Of a stretch of DNA of 64,000 nt, positions 28,964 to 39,197 are shown piece after piece. Origin of the DNA: Methanosarcina horonobensis HB-1 = JCM 15518 (GTDB lineage Archaea; Halobacteriota; Methanosarcinia; Methanosarcinales; Methanosarcinaceae); assembly GCF_000970285.1 (NCBI RefSeq), contig NZ_CP009516.1, forward strand, positions 2,645,036-2,709,035, read 5' to 3'. A model generated the notes under the pieces. It was not told the origin of the DNA, ran no database searches, and worked only from the letters and a program-made list of their open reading frames with translations. A program made the translations under genes and the position numbers. How positions within the stretch are numbered: the first letter of the stretch is position 1; every line of letters begins with the position of its first letter.

Positions 28964-29386
28964 TCACACCTCGTGGCGGGCTTCAAGGTACATTACAGAA
29001 CAAGAGGATGAAAGAATATAAGGTCAAGAATAAGGAAAAAGGTTTTTAGCGTTTGCATCGTTGTAAAAAACTTTCTATTTAAACCATTAGCGTTTTTTCG
29101 GGAGAAATGAGGAATTTACCTGCTAAAATAAGAAAACGGGAAAGTTAATGGTTAACTTAAAAAACGTGTTAAAATGTGAGATTGCCTGTAAGGATGCCGT
29201 GAATATCTTGGGAATATAACGGGATAGTTCTTCTCTTTTTCGGGCAGGTTAAAAAATTATTTAGCAAAAAATTCTCATAAGGGTTCTTTGACTGCCTGAG
29301 TAATAATTATGCAAGGATTTTTACTATTATATACAAATTATAAAAAGGAATTGTTAATTGGAGGATCAATTTTGGGGGATCACAGT
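28964..29386. other. Intergenic region with shared repeat
   Basis: 29150-29190 (GGTTAACTTAAAAAACGTGT, then TGTGAGATTGCCTGTAA) is a copy of 18297-18338. Otherwise nothing is recognisable before the ribosome site of the DUF2769 gene. Confidence 0.5.
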
Positions 29387-29698
29387 ATGGGAAAAGATAA
29401 ATCAACTGAAGAAAACATTAGTAGATGTAAATGCCCGCAGTGTTCGGTCCAAGCTGACAGTCCATGTGCACAGGATAAAATTAAAAGTTCAAGAGAAGCA
29501 ATGGAATATATGCCCGCAGGAGACGTCCCATATCCGGAGTATATCCCTGGGGTGTATTGCTCAGAAGAGAAGCCACGATGTAAGGACCTTAACTTTGACA
29601 GACAATGCATTTGTGATTCGTGTGATGTCTGGAAAGAGTATGGTCTCAAAGATACAGATCCGAATAATCACTTCTGTCAGCATGGCAGAGCAACTTAA
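29387..29698 (+). CDS. DUF2769 family cysteine-rich protein
   Basis: A 103-residue protein with ten cysteines in spaced pairs: CKCPQCSVQADSPC, GVYCSEEKPRCKDLNFDRQC, ICDSCDVW and a final FCQHG. The pattern fits DUF2769, a small family of methanogens likely to bind metal or iron-sulfur; function unknown. ATG 29387 has GGGGGAT 6 bases upstream. A TTG at 29372 with its own GGAGGATC would add five residues. An earlier ATG at 29309 adds a hydrophobic stretch with no support. It is not part of an obvious operon. Confidence 0.75.
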   Translation: MGKDKSTEENISRCKCPQCSVQADSPCAQDKIKSSREAMEYMPAGDVPYPEYIPGVYCSEEKPRCKDLNFDRQCICDSCDVWKEYGLKDTDPNNHFCQHGRAT

Positions 29699-31467
29699 TT
29701 ATTAAGGGTAATGTTTTTACTCAATATTTTACTACTCAAATCGGTAACGGTTCCTAAAAAGGTGTTTTCAGAACTTGGTGGATTTCAGATTTTTTTACCG
29801 GTTGCAGGCCGGCTCCAGCCGTTCAGCCCTGAAGACCAGCCTTTTGGCAAGGAAGAGAAAAACTGAGATATTCCTTATTGTTATGGCATAAATCAACAAA
29901 TTAACCAGAGACCAGCAAAACATGAGAGAATAAACAAAATTTGACTGAAAAGCCAGCTGGTATGAAGGTAAAAACTCGTCAGAAAACGAGGGAAGAGGAT
30001 ACTTCAGTATTTAAGCCAGTATTTGCTTTTCTTACTTTTCGGTTTGCTTTGTCCGGAGACAAGAAAAAGGAAAAACAGACTGCTTAATCAGGTTAAGGCT
30101 AATTTTTGAACCTGACCATTTAGGTCATGACATGAGCTCAGGTTTGCCATTTCTCAAGTCACTATTAGGATAATATTAGTCAAAATCCTTACTTGAGATC
30201 CTGAACACTGTCCGACCTGGCAGCCCACTAATCTGATTTTCTTCACTTACCGGAATCGCTTCTGGAGGAATTTAACTGATTTTCCCACTTTAACCGATTA
30301 ATTTCCCTTTAATTCATTTCCTGACGAATTACTTCGATGAATTACCAACCCTTGTCCAAATTTAATCTAAGCCATTTTTAATAAGTTTTCCGAGTCAGAC
30401 ATTTCTTACTTTTTGTAAGGTATTTTATCTAATCCACGTATTTGTTTATTATTTTTCTCAGTGAGTTCCCAAACTCATATCCAACAAACTCATTGTCTAT
30501 TTTGAGGTTCTTTTTGATGTGTTATGAATTTGCACATCTTCTTTCTTTGAAGCATCGGCCTTATGTGCTGGAATAATGTTTTCCCTTCTTTTTAGCCTCA
30601 AAATCATGTCAGGTTGAACCTCCTTTTCCTGACACCTTTATTTTATAGATTCAATAATATATAGCCCAACCTGTAAAGTTTCTTCAGATGGCTATGGCTG
30701 GAGAAACAGATCCTGGACATTACCTTTTCCATGAGTTTTTTCAATGGCTTTAAAAATTTCTCAGACTCGAAATTGCAGACATAAATCCTTGAAAACAGAC
30801 CATAAGCGCTTGAAAAAAGACCGAAGCTCTACAATAGCAAAAAAATCCGGATCGCAAAAAAACGCTGAAAAAAGGTATTTGTTCGGAGAGCCCTGAGGAG
30901 CGCAACATTCCCACCTGTTACTCTCCTCTGGTGTATCTCTTAATGCAATTGCAGGGCAGGGAGCAGTATATGAAAACTGATCGCCATTGGATATTCGGCT
31001 ACCATTCTGCTCTCTGTTTTCCCAGAACACTTCGAATTTCCGGACCGCACTGGACCGCACTGGACCGCACTTCTACATTTTGTCCGGGGAGGTTTCTTAT
31101 TTTTGAGGATGCGACAGTATTTCCGGTCTTGCCATTTTTTTATCCAGAGGATTTGACTATGCTGGATAGGTTTTGTTTTTCTGTGCCTGATTACTTTTAT
31201 AGTTTCAATGATATTTAGCCCAACCCGTAATGCCCTGTCAAAACTCTCAGGTAAAAGAAAGAGTAAAAAGGATATTCATCTGGTACAGGATTTTTTAATG
31301 CCATTAAATTTTTTGAATGGCTTGAAATGCTCCGAAATTGTTAAAAAATGTTAAAGGTAAAAAATATTTAATGTTAATGATAAAAACATTTAATAATATC
31401 TTCAAATTAACCGGAAATTACAAAAACAAAGATATTAATAAAAGTTTATTTATATAAGGAAATATCA
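29699..31467. other. Long low-coding region with degenerate repeats
   Basis: No gene can be supported. Two minus-strand segments are related: near 31230-31190 the frame reads FDRALRVGLNIIETIKVIRH, and near 30680-30645 it reads ETLQVGLYIIESIK, both followed by stops. They look like decayed copies of one small gene. 31043-31072 is GGACCGCACT repeated three times. 31340-31460 is the AT-rich promoter of the next gene. Confidence 0.5.
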
Positions 31468-32253
31468 ATGAGCTCCTCTTTATGCGATACTATCTGGCTT
31501 TCTGAAAAAAGAAAAAACCTCCTCCTTTTGCTTATGGAAGGACCCAGGGATATCGAGCAGGTAAAGACCTCTCTCAACGTGACTTCCAAAGCGATGATGC
31601 CCCAGATTAAGATTCTGAAAAAGCAGGGGTTGATTTTCCAGAAAGGGGACACTTACGAGCTTTCCGAAATCGGAATACTGGTTGTAGGGAACATGCTCCC
31701 TCTCCTGAATACCCTTGAGGTTATTGAGGAAAACAAAGAATACTGGGCAAGCCGTGATGTGAGTGCCGTGCCTCAAGACCTGTTCATGCGTCTGGGAGAG
31801 CTTGGGGAATGCATGGTGATTGAACCTGACCTGAACCATCTCTTTGACCTCCCCAGGGAGTTTACGGAAAACCTTACAAAATCCGGGTGTATCATGAGTT
31901 CCCTTTCTTATTACCATCCTCTTTATCCTTCGCTTTATTCGAAGCTTTCAAAGAGTGAAGCTGAAGTTGAGCTCGTACTGACTGAATCCGTATTTGAGAG
32001 GCTGAAAAACGAATCTCCTGACGAACTCGGATCTCTTCTAGATTCTGAGAATACAACTGTAGTGGTCTGTAAAGAAAGCCTCAGTATTCCTACCATTGCT
32101 GTTACGGACCGTTTCATGTACCTCTGTCTTTTCGACAGACAGGGAAAATATGATCACAGAAAGGTGATGAGTTTCGATGCAAGTGCCCTTCTCTGGGGCA
32201 GGGAGCTTTTCACACACTATAAAAAATCAGCCAGGAAAGTTACAGATATTTAA
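31468..32253 (+). CDS. FilR1-type winged-helix transcriptional regulator
   Basis: A 261-residue archaeal regulator. Residues 10-75 form a winged helix (LSEKRKNLLLLLMEGPRDIE, MMPQIKILKKQGLIFQKGD). The rest matches the FilR1/DUF1724 domain common in methanogens, where such proteins follow filament or methylotrophic-growth genes, with LEVIEENKEYWASRDVSAVP and a C-terminal LWGRELFTHYKKSA. It is followed after 38 bases by a sensor kinase and response regulators, so it may belong to the same signalling unit. AAGGAAAT precedes the ATG. Confidence 0.88.
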   Translation: MSSSLCDTIWLSEKRKNLLLLLMEGPRDIEQVKTSLNVTSKAMMPQIKILKKQGLIFQKGDTYELSEIGILVVGNMLPLLNTLEVIEENKEYWASRDVSAVPQDLFMRLGELGECMVIEPDLNHLFDLPREFTENLTKSGCIMSSLSYYHPLYPSLYSKLSKSEAEVELVLTESVFERLKNESPDELGSLLDSENTTVVVCKESLSIPTIAVTDRFMYLCLFDRQGKYDHRKVMSFDASALLWGRELFTHYKKSARKVTDI

Positions 32254-32291
32254 TGCCCCCTTAATAATCCCGGTTTTTTAAACATAATTGG

Positions 32292-34964
32292 TTGCCGGTT
32301 TATGCTGAGTCTTTCCTAAAAAACCCTGATTTGTGGGAGTCTGGTACTCTGAGGTTTAAAAATGTCCCCCTGAAATCTAAACTGGTTATTTTTATCGTTG
32401 TTGGAGTTTTTCTCATTCTTGCAGTATCTACAGCGGTTATAATAGGGACCGTGACCTCTCAGGAAGAAAAGCTTGCCTATGAAAAATCCATCGAAATGGC
32501 AGGTAACTATGCAAACCAGTTTGATGCCCAGATGGAGGCAAATCAGGCTGTTGCAAGAACACTTGCCCTTACTATGGCTGAATATGGGGCATCTGACAGG
32601 GAAGAGGCAATGAACATTCTTGAAAGAATCCTTGAAGAGAACCCTCAGTTAATAGGTGTCTATCTGGGTTACGAGCCTAATGCCTTTGACGGCAGGGATA
32701 GGGATTATATTAATACTTCAGGGCACGATGTAACAGGCAGGTTTGTTCCGTATTGCAATAAGATTGAAGGGCCTATGACTATTGAGCCTCTTGTCCACTA
32801 CGATTCTTCTGACTATTACCAGCTGCCAAAGGCAACTGGCAGGGATATTCTAACAGAGCCTTATTTTTACGAAGGAGTATTCATGGTAAGTTATGACTCT
32901 CCCGTTTTTAAAGGTGGAGAGTTTGCAGGAATTGCAGGTGTAGATGTCCCGCTTGAGTATGTGGACGAAGTCGCAAGCAATATCCGAACTTTTGATACGG
33001 GATATGCTTTCATGGTGAGTAATACCGGTGTTTTCCTCTCTCACCCCACACAGAAAGACTGGATTGGCAAGAAAAGTCTCTCTGATTTTAACGTGAAAGA
33101 AATAAAAAGTGCTGCTTCCGATATTCGGCAGGGAATCGGTGGGCATATCGAAGTTAAGGATCCTACCACAGGCAAGACTGTGATTATGTTTTATGAACCT
33201 GTTAAAACAGGAGATTTTGCTTTCGTGCTCGTTGTTCCTAAAGAAGAAATGCTTGCCGGAGTAACTGATTTGAGGGATAGGCTTCTTATCATCTCTGCAG
33301 TCTCAATTCTGTTCATGGCTGCCCTTGCTTATATGATTGCCAGATCCATTACAAGGCCTATTGATGATATTGTTGATGATTTCAAGAATATTGCACAGGA
33401 AGCAGTCAAAGGAAAACTGGATGTGAGGGCAAATATCGATGTGGAAGTTGATTTTCAGGAGATCCCGGTAGGATTGAATGAGATTCTTAAAGCTGTGGTT
33501 GTTCCTGTCAGGGAAACCATACGGGTAACCAATGCCCTTGCAAAAGGAGAGTTAAAAGAAAGAGTTAAGGCAGATGTGCAGGGAGAGTTCAGGGAACTTG
33601 GAGACACTCTCGACAAATTTTCAGAGACTCTCAATATGATTATTGATGATTCTAATGCTGTCCTTACTGCTTTTCAAAACAATGATTTCAAGCGAGAGAT
33701 CCTTGTGCACGGGCAGGGAGATTTCAAGCTCCTTACGGACGGAATTGAAGAAACCCGCAGGGCGCTTGGCCTTATTACCATGAAGCGCAGGGAAGCAGAA
33801 AAGGCTTTACTGGACTACGCAATGGAGCTGGAGCACTCAAACAAGCTTAAAGAAGAAATGGAGCGGGTAATAAACAACAGTCCAGTAATTGTGTTTTTAT
33901 GGAAATATAAACCTGGATGGCCTGCGGATTTCGTCTCGGAGAATATTGTCCGGTTAGGATATGAAGTGGAAGATTTTACTTCTAAGAGGATTCTCTATGA
34001 AGATATCGTCCATCCGGAAGATCTCGAAAAGATGCATGAAGAGCTTGAAGGGAACGTGGAATCAGGTTGTGACCTCTATACTTCGGAGTACCGGATCTTT
34101 ACCAAATCCGGAGAAGTCCGCTGGGTGGATGAAAGGACTTTCATCCAGAGGGACGAAAAAGGCGAGATCCACCTGCAGGGAGTTATACTTGATATAACCG
34201 AGCACAAGAAAGCTGAAGAAGCCCTTTTGCAGATCGAAGAAATTCACAAAAAAGAAATCCATCACAGAATTAAAAATAACCTGCAGGTAATTTCAACCTT
34301 ACTTTATCTGGAATCCGGAAATTTTTCGGACAAAAAGGTAGTAGAAGCCTTCAAAGAGAGCCAGCACAGAGTCAAGTCTATGGCTCTTGTGCATGAAAAA
34401 CTCTACCAGTCCGAAGATATGGTAAGTGTGGATTTTGCAGACTACATTAAGGATCTTTCCGATTACCTTTTCCATTCTTATTCCGTGGGCAGCGGAAAAG
34501 TCAGTCTGAGGCTCGATGTTGATAATATATTTCTCGGAATGGACACCGCAGTTCCTCTGGGCATTATTATCAACGAACTTGTCTCAAATGCCCTTAAACA
34601 CGCTTTTTCCAAAGAAGAAAACGGAGAAATCTGTATTCAGCTGCACAGAAATGAAAGAAGATCTCTCTATAGAGAAAATTATAAAAATACAGAAACTCAA
34701 GTTTCTGTGAGCGAGAAAACAGACCGTACTGGTATAAGCAGGGCACAGGAGTATAAAAAAGCAGATGATAAGCTGACTCTTATTGTCCGGGATAACGGCA
34801 GAGGCTTCCCGAAAGGTCTTGACTTTAGAGGCACGGATTCCCTCGGGCTCCAGCTTGTGACTGCGCTTGTGGACCAGATTAATGGAAGCATAGAACTTGA
34901 TGCCAGCAAAGGGACCGGATTCAAAATTATTTTTCAGGAGCTGAAGTACAAACCAAGGGTGTGA
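32292..34964 (+). CDS. Membrane sensor histidine kinase (dCache-HAMP-PAS-HisKA_2)
   Basis: An 890-residue kinase. TM1 is at about 27-52 (KLVIFIVVGVFLILAVSTAV). A double-Cache sensor (about 60-325, with the PYFYEGVFMVSYDSPVF motif region) lies outside the cell. TM2 is near 332-352, followed by HAMP and a second HAMP-like segment (to about 480), a PAS domain (about 535-645), then HisKA_2 with HHRIKNNLQV (H657 the probable phosphate acceptor) and an HATPase with INELVSNALKHAF, DNGRGFP and GLQL. A low-complexity insertion (RNERRSLYRENYKN region) interrupts the HATPase. The N-terminal 20 residues before KNVPLKSK may not be native; TTG 32292 is the only early start I find. The ligand is probably a small molecule. 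Confidence 0.9.
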   Translation: MPVYAESFLKNPDLWESGTLRFKNVPLKSKLVIFIVVGVFLILAVSTAVIIGTVTSQEEKLAYEKSIEMAGNYANQFDAQMEANQAVARTLALTMAEYGASDREEAMNILERILEENPQLIGVYLGYEPNAFDGRDRDYINTSGHDVTGRFVPYCNKIEGPMTIEPLVHYDSSDYYQLPKATGRDILTEPYFYEGVFMVSYDSPVFKGGEFAGIAGVDVPLEYVDEVASNIRTFDTGYAFMVSNTGVFLSHPTQKDWIGKKSLSDFNVKEIKSAASDIRQGIGGHIEVKDPTTGKTVIMFYEPVKTGDFAFVLVVPKEEMLAGVTDLRDRLLIISAVSILFMAALAYMIARSITRPIDDIVDDFKNIAQEAVKGKLDVRANIDVEVDFQEIPVGLNEILKAVVVPVRETIRVTNALAKGELKERVKADVQGEFRELGDTLDKFSETLNMIIDDSNAVLTAFQNNDFKREILVHGQGDFKLLTDGIEETRRALGLITMKRREAEKALLDYAMELEHSNKLKEEMERVINNSPVIVFLWKYKPGWPADFVSENIVRLGYEVEDFTSKRILYEDIVHPEDLEKMHEELEGNVESGCDLYTSEYRIFTKSGEVRWVDERTFIQRDEKGEIHLQGVILDITEHKKAEEALLQIEEIHKKEIHHRIKNNLQVISTLLYLESGNFSDKKVVEAFKESQHRVKSMALVHEKLYQSEDMVSVDFADYIKDLSDYLFHSYSVGSGKVSLRLDVDNIFLGMDTAVPLGIIINELVSNALKHAFSKEENGEICIQLHRNERRSLYRENYKNTETQVSVSEKTDRTGISRAQEYKKADDKLTLIVRDNGRGFPKGLDFRGTDSLGLQLVTALVDQINGSIELDASKGTGFKIIFQELKYKPRV

Positions 34965-34967
34965 AGA

Positions 34968-35372
34968 ATGGCAGAAGGACGAATTCTGATTGTCGAAGAC
35001 GAACATATTGTTGCTATGGGAATAAAGCGTATGCTAAAGGGCCTGGGATATACGGTTACAGGAGTTGCTTCATCAGGAGAGGATGCCATAAGCAAAGCCG
35101 AGAGCACCTTTCCTGACCTTGTGCTTATGGATATAATGCTGAAAGGAGAACTTGACGGTGTAGAGGCTGCAAAAGAGATAAAAGAACGTTTTGATGTGCC
35201 TGTAGTTTACCTTACTGCTTATTCTGACAGCAATATTCTTGAGCGAGTAAAAAAAACAGGACCCTTTGGTTATATTGTAAAACCCTTTGATGAAAAAGAC
35301 CTGCACAGCAATATAGAAATAGCCCTGCACAGGTACAGGAAAGAAAAACTTGAAGGAAGAACTGAAGAATAA
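34968..35372 (+). CDS. CheY-like single-domain response regulator
   Basis: A 134-residue receiver domain beginning 3 bases after the kinase stop, hence its cognate partner. D11 and E12 form the acidic pocket with the phosphorylated D55 (LVLMDIML); T83 and K105 complete the switch. There is no output domain, only a short charged tail, so it must act by protein-protein contact. GTGTGAAGA provides a weak ribosome site over the upstream stop, consistent with translational coupling. A near-copy lies at 35994. Confidence 0.93.
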   Translation: MAEGRILIVEDEHIVAMGIKRMLKGLGYTVTGVASSGEDAISKAESTFPDLVLMDIMLKGELDGVEAAKEIKERFDVPVVYLTAYSDSNILERVKKTGPFGYIVKPFDEKDLHSNIEIALHRYRKEKLEGRTEE

Positions 35373-35993
35373 AACCTGAAAAGAAAGTACAGGCTGAAAA
35401 ATAAGCAATTAAAGTCCACCAGAAGCTTTTCAGCCTGGGTCATTCTTGAGTTCAACCCCAATTCAGCTTCTTAAACACTGCTTTTCTCAAATAATGGCTT
35501 TTATCTATTTTTCTGTGTAAGTTTTGCTCTTTGCCATGTAGATTCTTTTTAAATCAACGAATTTTTATAGGGTCTTCTGCAGGACTTTTGTGAAATTTTT
35601 CGGGGCTTCATTCTACAGTCTTTTTAATTTGAATATATTTTTGAGGTTAAAATTTTGAATGGCTTCAAAATATCGCATGTCTTCTGTCGTTACCTCTCTA
35701 TTCTGTTCAGGATAAGAGCTTGAAATAATCTCTTCTCTTCTGTCAATACCGTAGAGGGGAGGCTATATAGAGTTACTAAGATACTCTGTATAAGATGAAA
35801 TCCAGGATTGAGTCTCCGTTTTACCTTATGAATCGTCATTAAGGATACCTTTTTTAAAGGGAGGAGTAAGGTTTTGCATTCAGTGGAGAGAAAGATTGAT
35901 AAAGATGCTGGTAGTCAAATCAACATCTTCAGCAGGGCAAACAGGGGAATAAAAACGATTCAGTTGCTGAAGTACAAAACGAAGGTGTAATGA
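35373..35993. other. Intergenic segment containing a duplicated kinase tail
   Basis: 35962-35990 (CTGAAGTACAAAACGAAGGT and the stop) repeats the last codons of the kinase gene (34940-34964). The segment after it duplicates the response regulator. The rest of the gap is AT-rich and shows no intact frame. Confidence 0.6.
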
Positions 35994-36524
35994 ATGCCAG
36001 AAGGACGAATTTTGATTGTCGAAGATGAACATATCGTTGCTATGGGAATAAAGCGCATGTTAAAGAATATGGGGTATACACTGGCAGGCGTCGCTTCATC
36101 CGGGGAAGATGCCATAAATAAAGCGGAGAGTACCTTTCCTGATCTTGTGCTCATGGACATAATGCTGAAAGGAGAGATGAACGGGATAGAGGCTGCAAAG
36201 GAGATCAAAGAACGTTTAGGCATACCTGTGGTTTACCTGACTGCCTGCTCCGAAAGCAAAATAGTGGAGCACGCCTGGAGGACGGGGCCTCTGGGGTATA
36301 TTGTAAAGCCCTTTGACGAAAAGGATCTGCAGAAGAGTATTGATGTGGCTCTGCGCAGGCAGAGGATGGAAAAAAAGGAGCTTGAAAAGGGTTCTGATAA
36401 TTCGGAAAGTTCTCTCGAAAAGCCTGCAAAAGTTTCTGAGAAAACTCTTGATAAATGTGAAAGAAAATTCCGAAAAGTTCACGAACCTATCGAGTACGCT
36501 GAACGATCTCAGAACTTAAAATAA
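35994..36524 (+). CDS. CheY-like response regulator, duplicate with C-terminal extension
   Basis: A 176-residue protein whose first 125 residues are nearly identical to the regulator at 34968, at DNA level too, with D55 as phosphorylation site and the same T83 and K105. It adds a charged, helical 45-residue tail (KELEKGSDNSESSLEKPAKV and onward) that the first copy lacks. It arose by a duplication that also copied the end of the kinase gene. The tail may give it a different partner. The start ATG overlaps the copied kinase stop context. Confidence 0.88.
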   Translation: MPEGRILIVEDEHIVAMGIKRMLKNMGYTLAGVASSGEDAINKAESTFPDLVLMDIMLKGEMNGIEAAKEIKERLGIPVVYLTACSESKIVEHAWRTGPLGYIVKPFDEKDLQKSIDVALRRQRMEKKELEKGSDNSESSLEKPAKVSEKTLDKCERKFRKVHEPIEYAERSQNLK

Positions 36525-36741
36525 CTTGCCTTTTTTTAAATAATTATATCTTTATAAATAATTTTTTTCCTAACATAAATATCATCTTTTTCTCGATTAA
36601 ATAGCTTTTTTCATTCTGAATAAGTCTCAGGTATTAGAAAATAACTTTTTGGGATCCATATGTTAGTCTAATTAGAAGAACCATTTGCATTTCAATGAAA
36701 AAGAAAAGATAGATATTTGTTTTCAAAAGCGGCATTACAGT

Positions 36742-39000
36742 TCAAACCGAGAACGTATTTGTAACTTTAGGTTTTATAAGTGTAGCAGTTTCAAGCATTT
36801 TTCTCCATTTCTCATCTGTCAATTTATCTGACATAGGTTGTTCGAACTCATAGTATGTCATCACCGGACCGGCACCTATGAGTATTCTACCGTCTGGAAC
36901 CTTATATGCCATAATTATCATATCCACATACCCAACACCTTCTTCCAGAACACTACCTGAATTAGAATCAGTGTGTACATCTGTTATTATAGTGGTTTTC
37001 TGATTCTCTTCATTAACATTATCTATGGAGCCTTCAAACTCTTTTGCGAAGGACTCGATAAAATCATAGTCTTCTGCAGAAAGTTCTTCATTTTGCACTT
37101 CCTTCTCTGAAATTTCTACCAGTCTCTCAAGTATATATTCGAGACGATCTAGACGGTTGATTGAATAAGTATCAAGCACACCCATATCTCCCAGACCATT
37201 GTTTGTCATACGTATAAGAGAAAGTAGTCTATTGTAGAACTCTGGGACAGGTTCAACATAACCTGCGGCATTTTTATCTTCAGTTTCCTCGGGCATGCTT
37301 GTAAATGCAGTATAACTTTGTTTAGAATATAATACGGTATTGTGCCTTAGTTCTGTCCAAGATGCCATACATGTTACCAGCTGCTTATCCTGCCAGGCTT
37401 CGGTCTGCATGAACGTGGGATACCCTGCTCCATAATCCTTCATCAGAGGTTGCAAGGAATAGAGCCATGACCAATAAAGGTTCTTTGTCCAATCTGAGTC
37501 ATTGAAAGTATTTAATTCGCCCTGCAACTTACTGAACTGATCTATATAACCAGGCATTTTGGTATCTCCCTGAGCTTCAAGATGTGCATAAGCTCTGTCC
37601 GAACCAAGAAGTGCCATCACATCCAAACTCTTGGGCATGAGCCTTCCGTCCACAGTCGGATAAATCAAGTTTTGAAACATATAAGAATCTGGGTTGGATC
37701 TCTGACCCATTAGTCTAAATCCTTTTGTTTCTTCAAGGACCCTATCAATTTCATCGGGATTAGCCTGGTCTATTCTCACAGCCCCAGTTCCTCCATAGAT
37801 CTCAGGAACATGGTATGTCACAAGTTCTACTTTCAATGCTTCTACATCAAGTTCTTCGATATTATTGCTTCTTCCCATTACGGCATTAAGAGCTTCTATA
37901 TATTCGTATGGTCCCAGATCATCAGAAAATCCAACATAGAATGCAGTTACTGAGTAGATCCGTTCCCACTTTTCCATGAGCTGAACATTATCTTCCATAT
38001 GCAAAGCTATCAGGCTGGCTTCAAAAGTCTGTATTCTTGCCTCTTGCTTGGGGTTAGCTACTTCTATGAGATCGTCTTTAAGTAGCATGCCCATGCGGCC
38101 ATGCCACATGAAAGTTCTAAAATAATTTTTTAGCTTTTCAGAGTGGGTATAATGTCCTCTTGGAATATACTGAGAGTAATCTTCTTTGTAGCTGAAAATA
38201 GGTGAAAGAGCAAATCCTTCATGGTTCTCTATGAGTGCAAGTTCTGCTTCCACATCATCTTTGACGATCTGAGGAATTTCAAATAAGTACTTGTCTGCTT
38301 CTTCAAAACTAAATTTTTCTATATTTTCTTTTGTGTAGATATCACCATTTGCAACCTGTTCAGTTTCCGGCTCGAGCAAACTCAAAGCCACTGCAAAGTA
38401 AGCTATATTCCTACGAGCAGCTTCCTTGGCATCTCCAGAAGATGTCTCATAATCTTCAATAGATTTTTTGAGTAGTTCTGAATCCATTTCCCACAGATCA
38501 TCAAAAAACTCTTTTTCCTCTATTCGTCTCAGCGTTTCATCAAACTGGATGTAATATAAATGCAACAGAGAATCCGAGGTTATAACGATAGGTATTTCGT
38601 TCTTTTCAAGAGTGCTATACACTTCAGTAATAAGCTCTTCCTGAGGATTAAAAGGATTCTTTACAACGACAAAACCATTTTTTTCCAATTTGTTCCTTGC
38701 TTCATTATTAAGTTGAATTACAGAAGTAAACTCATTGTAATTTGAGATATCTTCACTTTGAAGTGGCAATTGATATTGTACTGCCTGAGTCTTAAAATCA
38801 AGTGGCTCAGGACGGTAGTATTGTTTAAAAACTAGATTGGAATTTTTGCTTTCATTATTAACTCTTTGTTCGTTTGCAACCAATCCTAGTTCCTCCATTG
38901 TAACGTTTGCAGATTTAGTATTATCTATACATCCTTCCACAAGTGTGAAAAGAAATATGAGAACTACGATTGTTTTTTTATTTGAAATTTTGATTAACAT
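36742..39000 (-). CDS. DUF3160 family lipoprotein
   Basis: From ATG 39000 (GGAGAG 6 bases upstream) the product has 752 residues. It begins with a hydrophobic signal ending in a lipobox-like FTLVEGC, so it is probably a surface lipoprotein. The body matches DUF3160: NGFVVVKNPFNPQEELITEV, then PIVITSDSLLHLYYIQFDET and onward to YVEPVPEFYNRLLSLIRMTN near the C-terminus. The family is alpha-helical and of unknown activity. An upstream ATG (39060) lacks a ribosome site and would spoil the signal. The gene is divergent from the secreted protease at 39198, with an inverted repeat between them. Confidence 0.85.
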   Translation of the reverse strand: MLIKISNKKTIVVLIFLFTLVEGCIDNTKSANVTMEELGLVANEQRVNNESKNSNLVFKQYYRPEPLDFKTQAVQYQLPLQSEDISNYNEFTSVIQLNNEARNKLEKNGFVVVKNPFNPQEELITEVYSTLEKNEIPIVITSDSLLHLYYIQFDETLRRIEEKEFFDDLWEMDSELLKKSIEDYETSSGDAKEAARRNIAYFAVALSLLEPETEQVANGDIYTKENIEKFSFEEADKYLFEIPQIVKDDVEAELALIENHEGFALSPIFSYKEDYSQYIPRGHYTHSEKLKNYFRTFMWHGRMGMLLKDDLIEVANPKQEARIQTFEASLIALHMEDNVQLMEKWERIYSVTAFYVGFSDDLGPYEYIEALNAVMGRSNNIEELDVEALKVELVTYHVPEIYGGTGAVRIDQANPDEIDRVLEETKGFRLMGQRSNPDSYMFQNLIYPTVDGRLMPKSLDVMALLGSDRAYAHLEAQGDTKMPGYIDQFSKLQGELNTFNDSDWTKNLYWSWLYSLQPLMKDYGAGYPTFMQTEAWQDKQLVTCMASWTELRHNTVLYSKQSYTAFTSMPEETEDKNAAGYVEPVPEFYNRLLSLIRMTNNGLGDMGVLDTYSINRLDRLEYILERLVEISEKEVQNEELSAEDYDFIESFAKEFEGSIDNVNEENQKTTIITDVHTDSNSGSVLEEGVGYVDMIIMAYKVPDGRILIGAGPVMTYYEFEQPMSDKLTDEKWRKMLETATLIKPKVTNTFSV

Positions 39001-39130
39001 GTCTTCTCTCCAATTTTTAATGTTGAATCTGTGCAACACTATGTTTTTTTTGGAATACAAATTAACTTGCGGGTATTGATAATTACAGTTATAAATATTT
39101 TATATAGTTTAACATCTATCTGCTATATAT

Positions 39131-39170
39131 ACTTACTAACAATTTTGATTAATTTTTAATGTTAGTAAGT
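39131..39170. promoter_or_regulatory. Inverted repeat between divergent DUF3160 and protease genes
   Basis: ACTTACTAACA (39131-39141) and TGTTAGTAAGT (39160-39170) are perfect complements 18 bases apart. They lie 28 bases before the protease ATG and downstream of a TATATA stretch (39111-39130). This could be a repressor site or a hairpin in the protease leader. Confidence 0.6.
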
Positions 39171-39197
39171 TAAAATGCAAAAGGGAGATGTTTACAA

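Noticed and set aside
30761-31218. Two overlapping frames of about 95-99 codons on opposite strands
   Set aside because: Both run through decayed and repetitive DNA including the GGACCGCACT triplication; no start signals.
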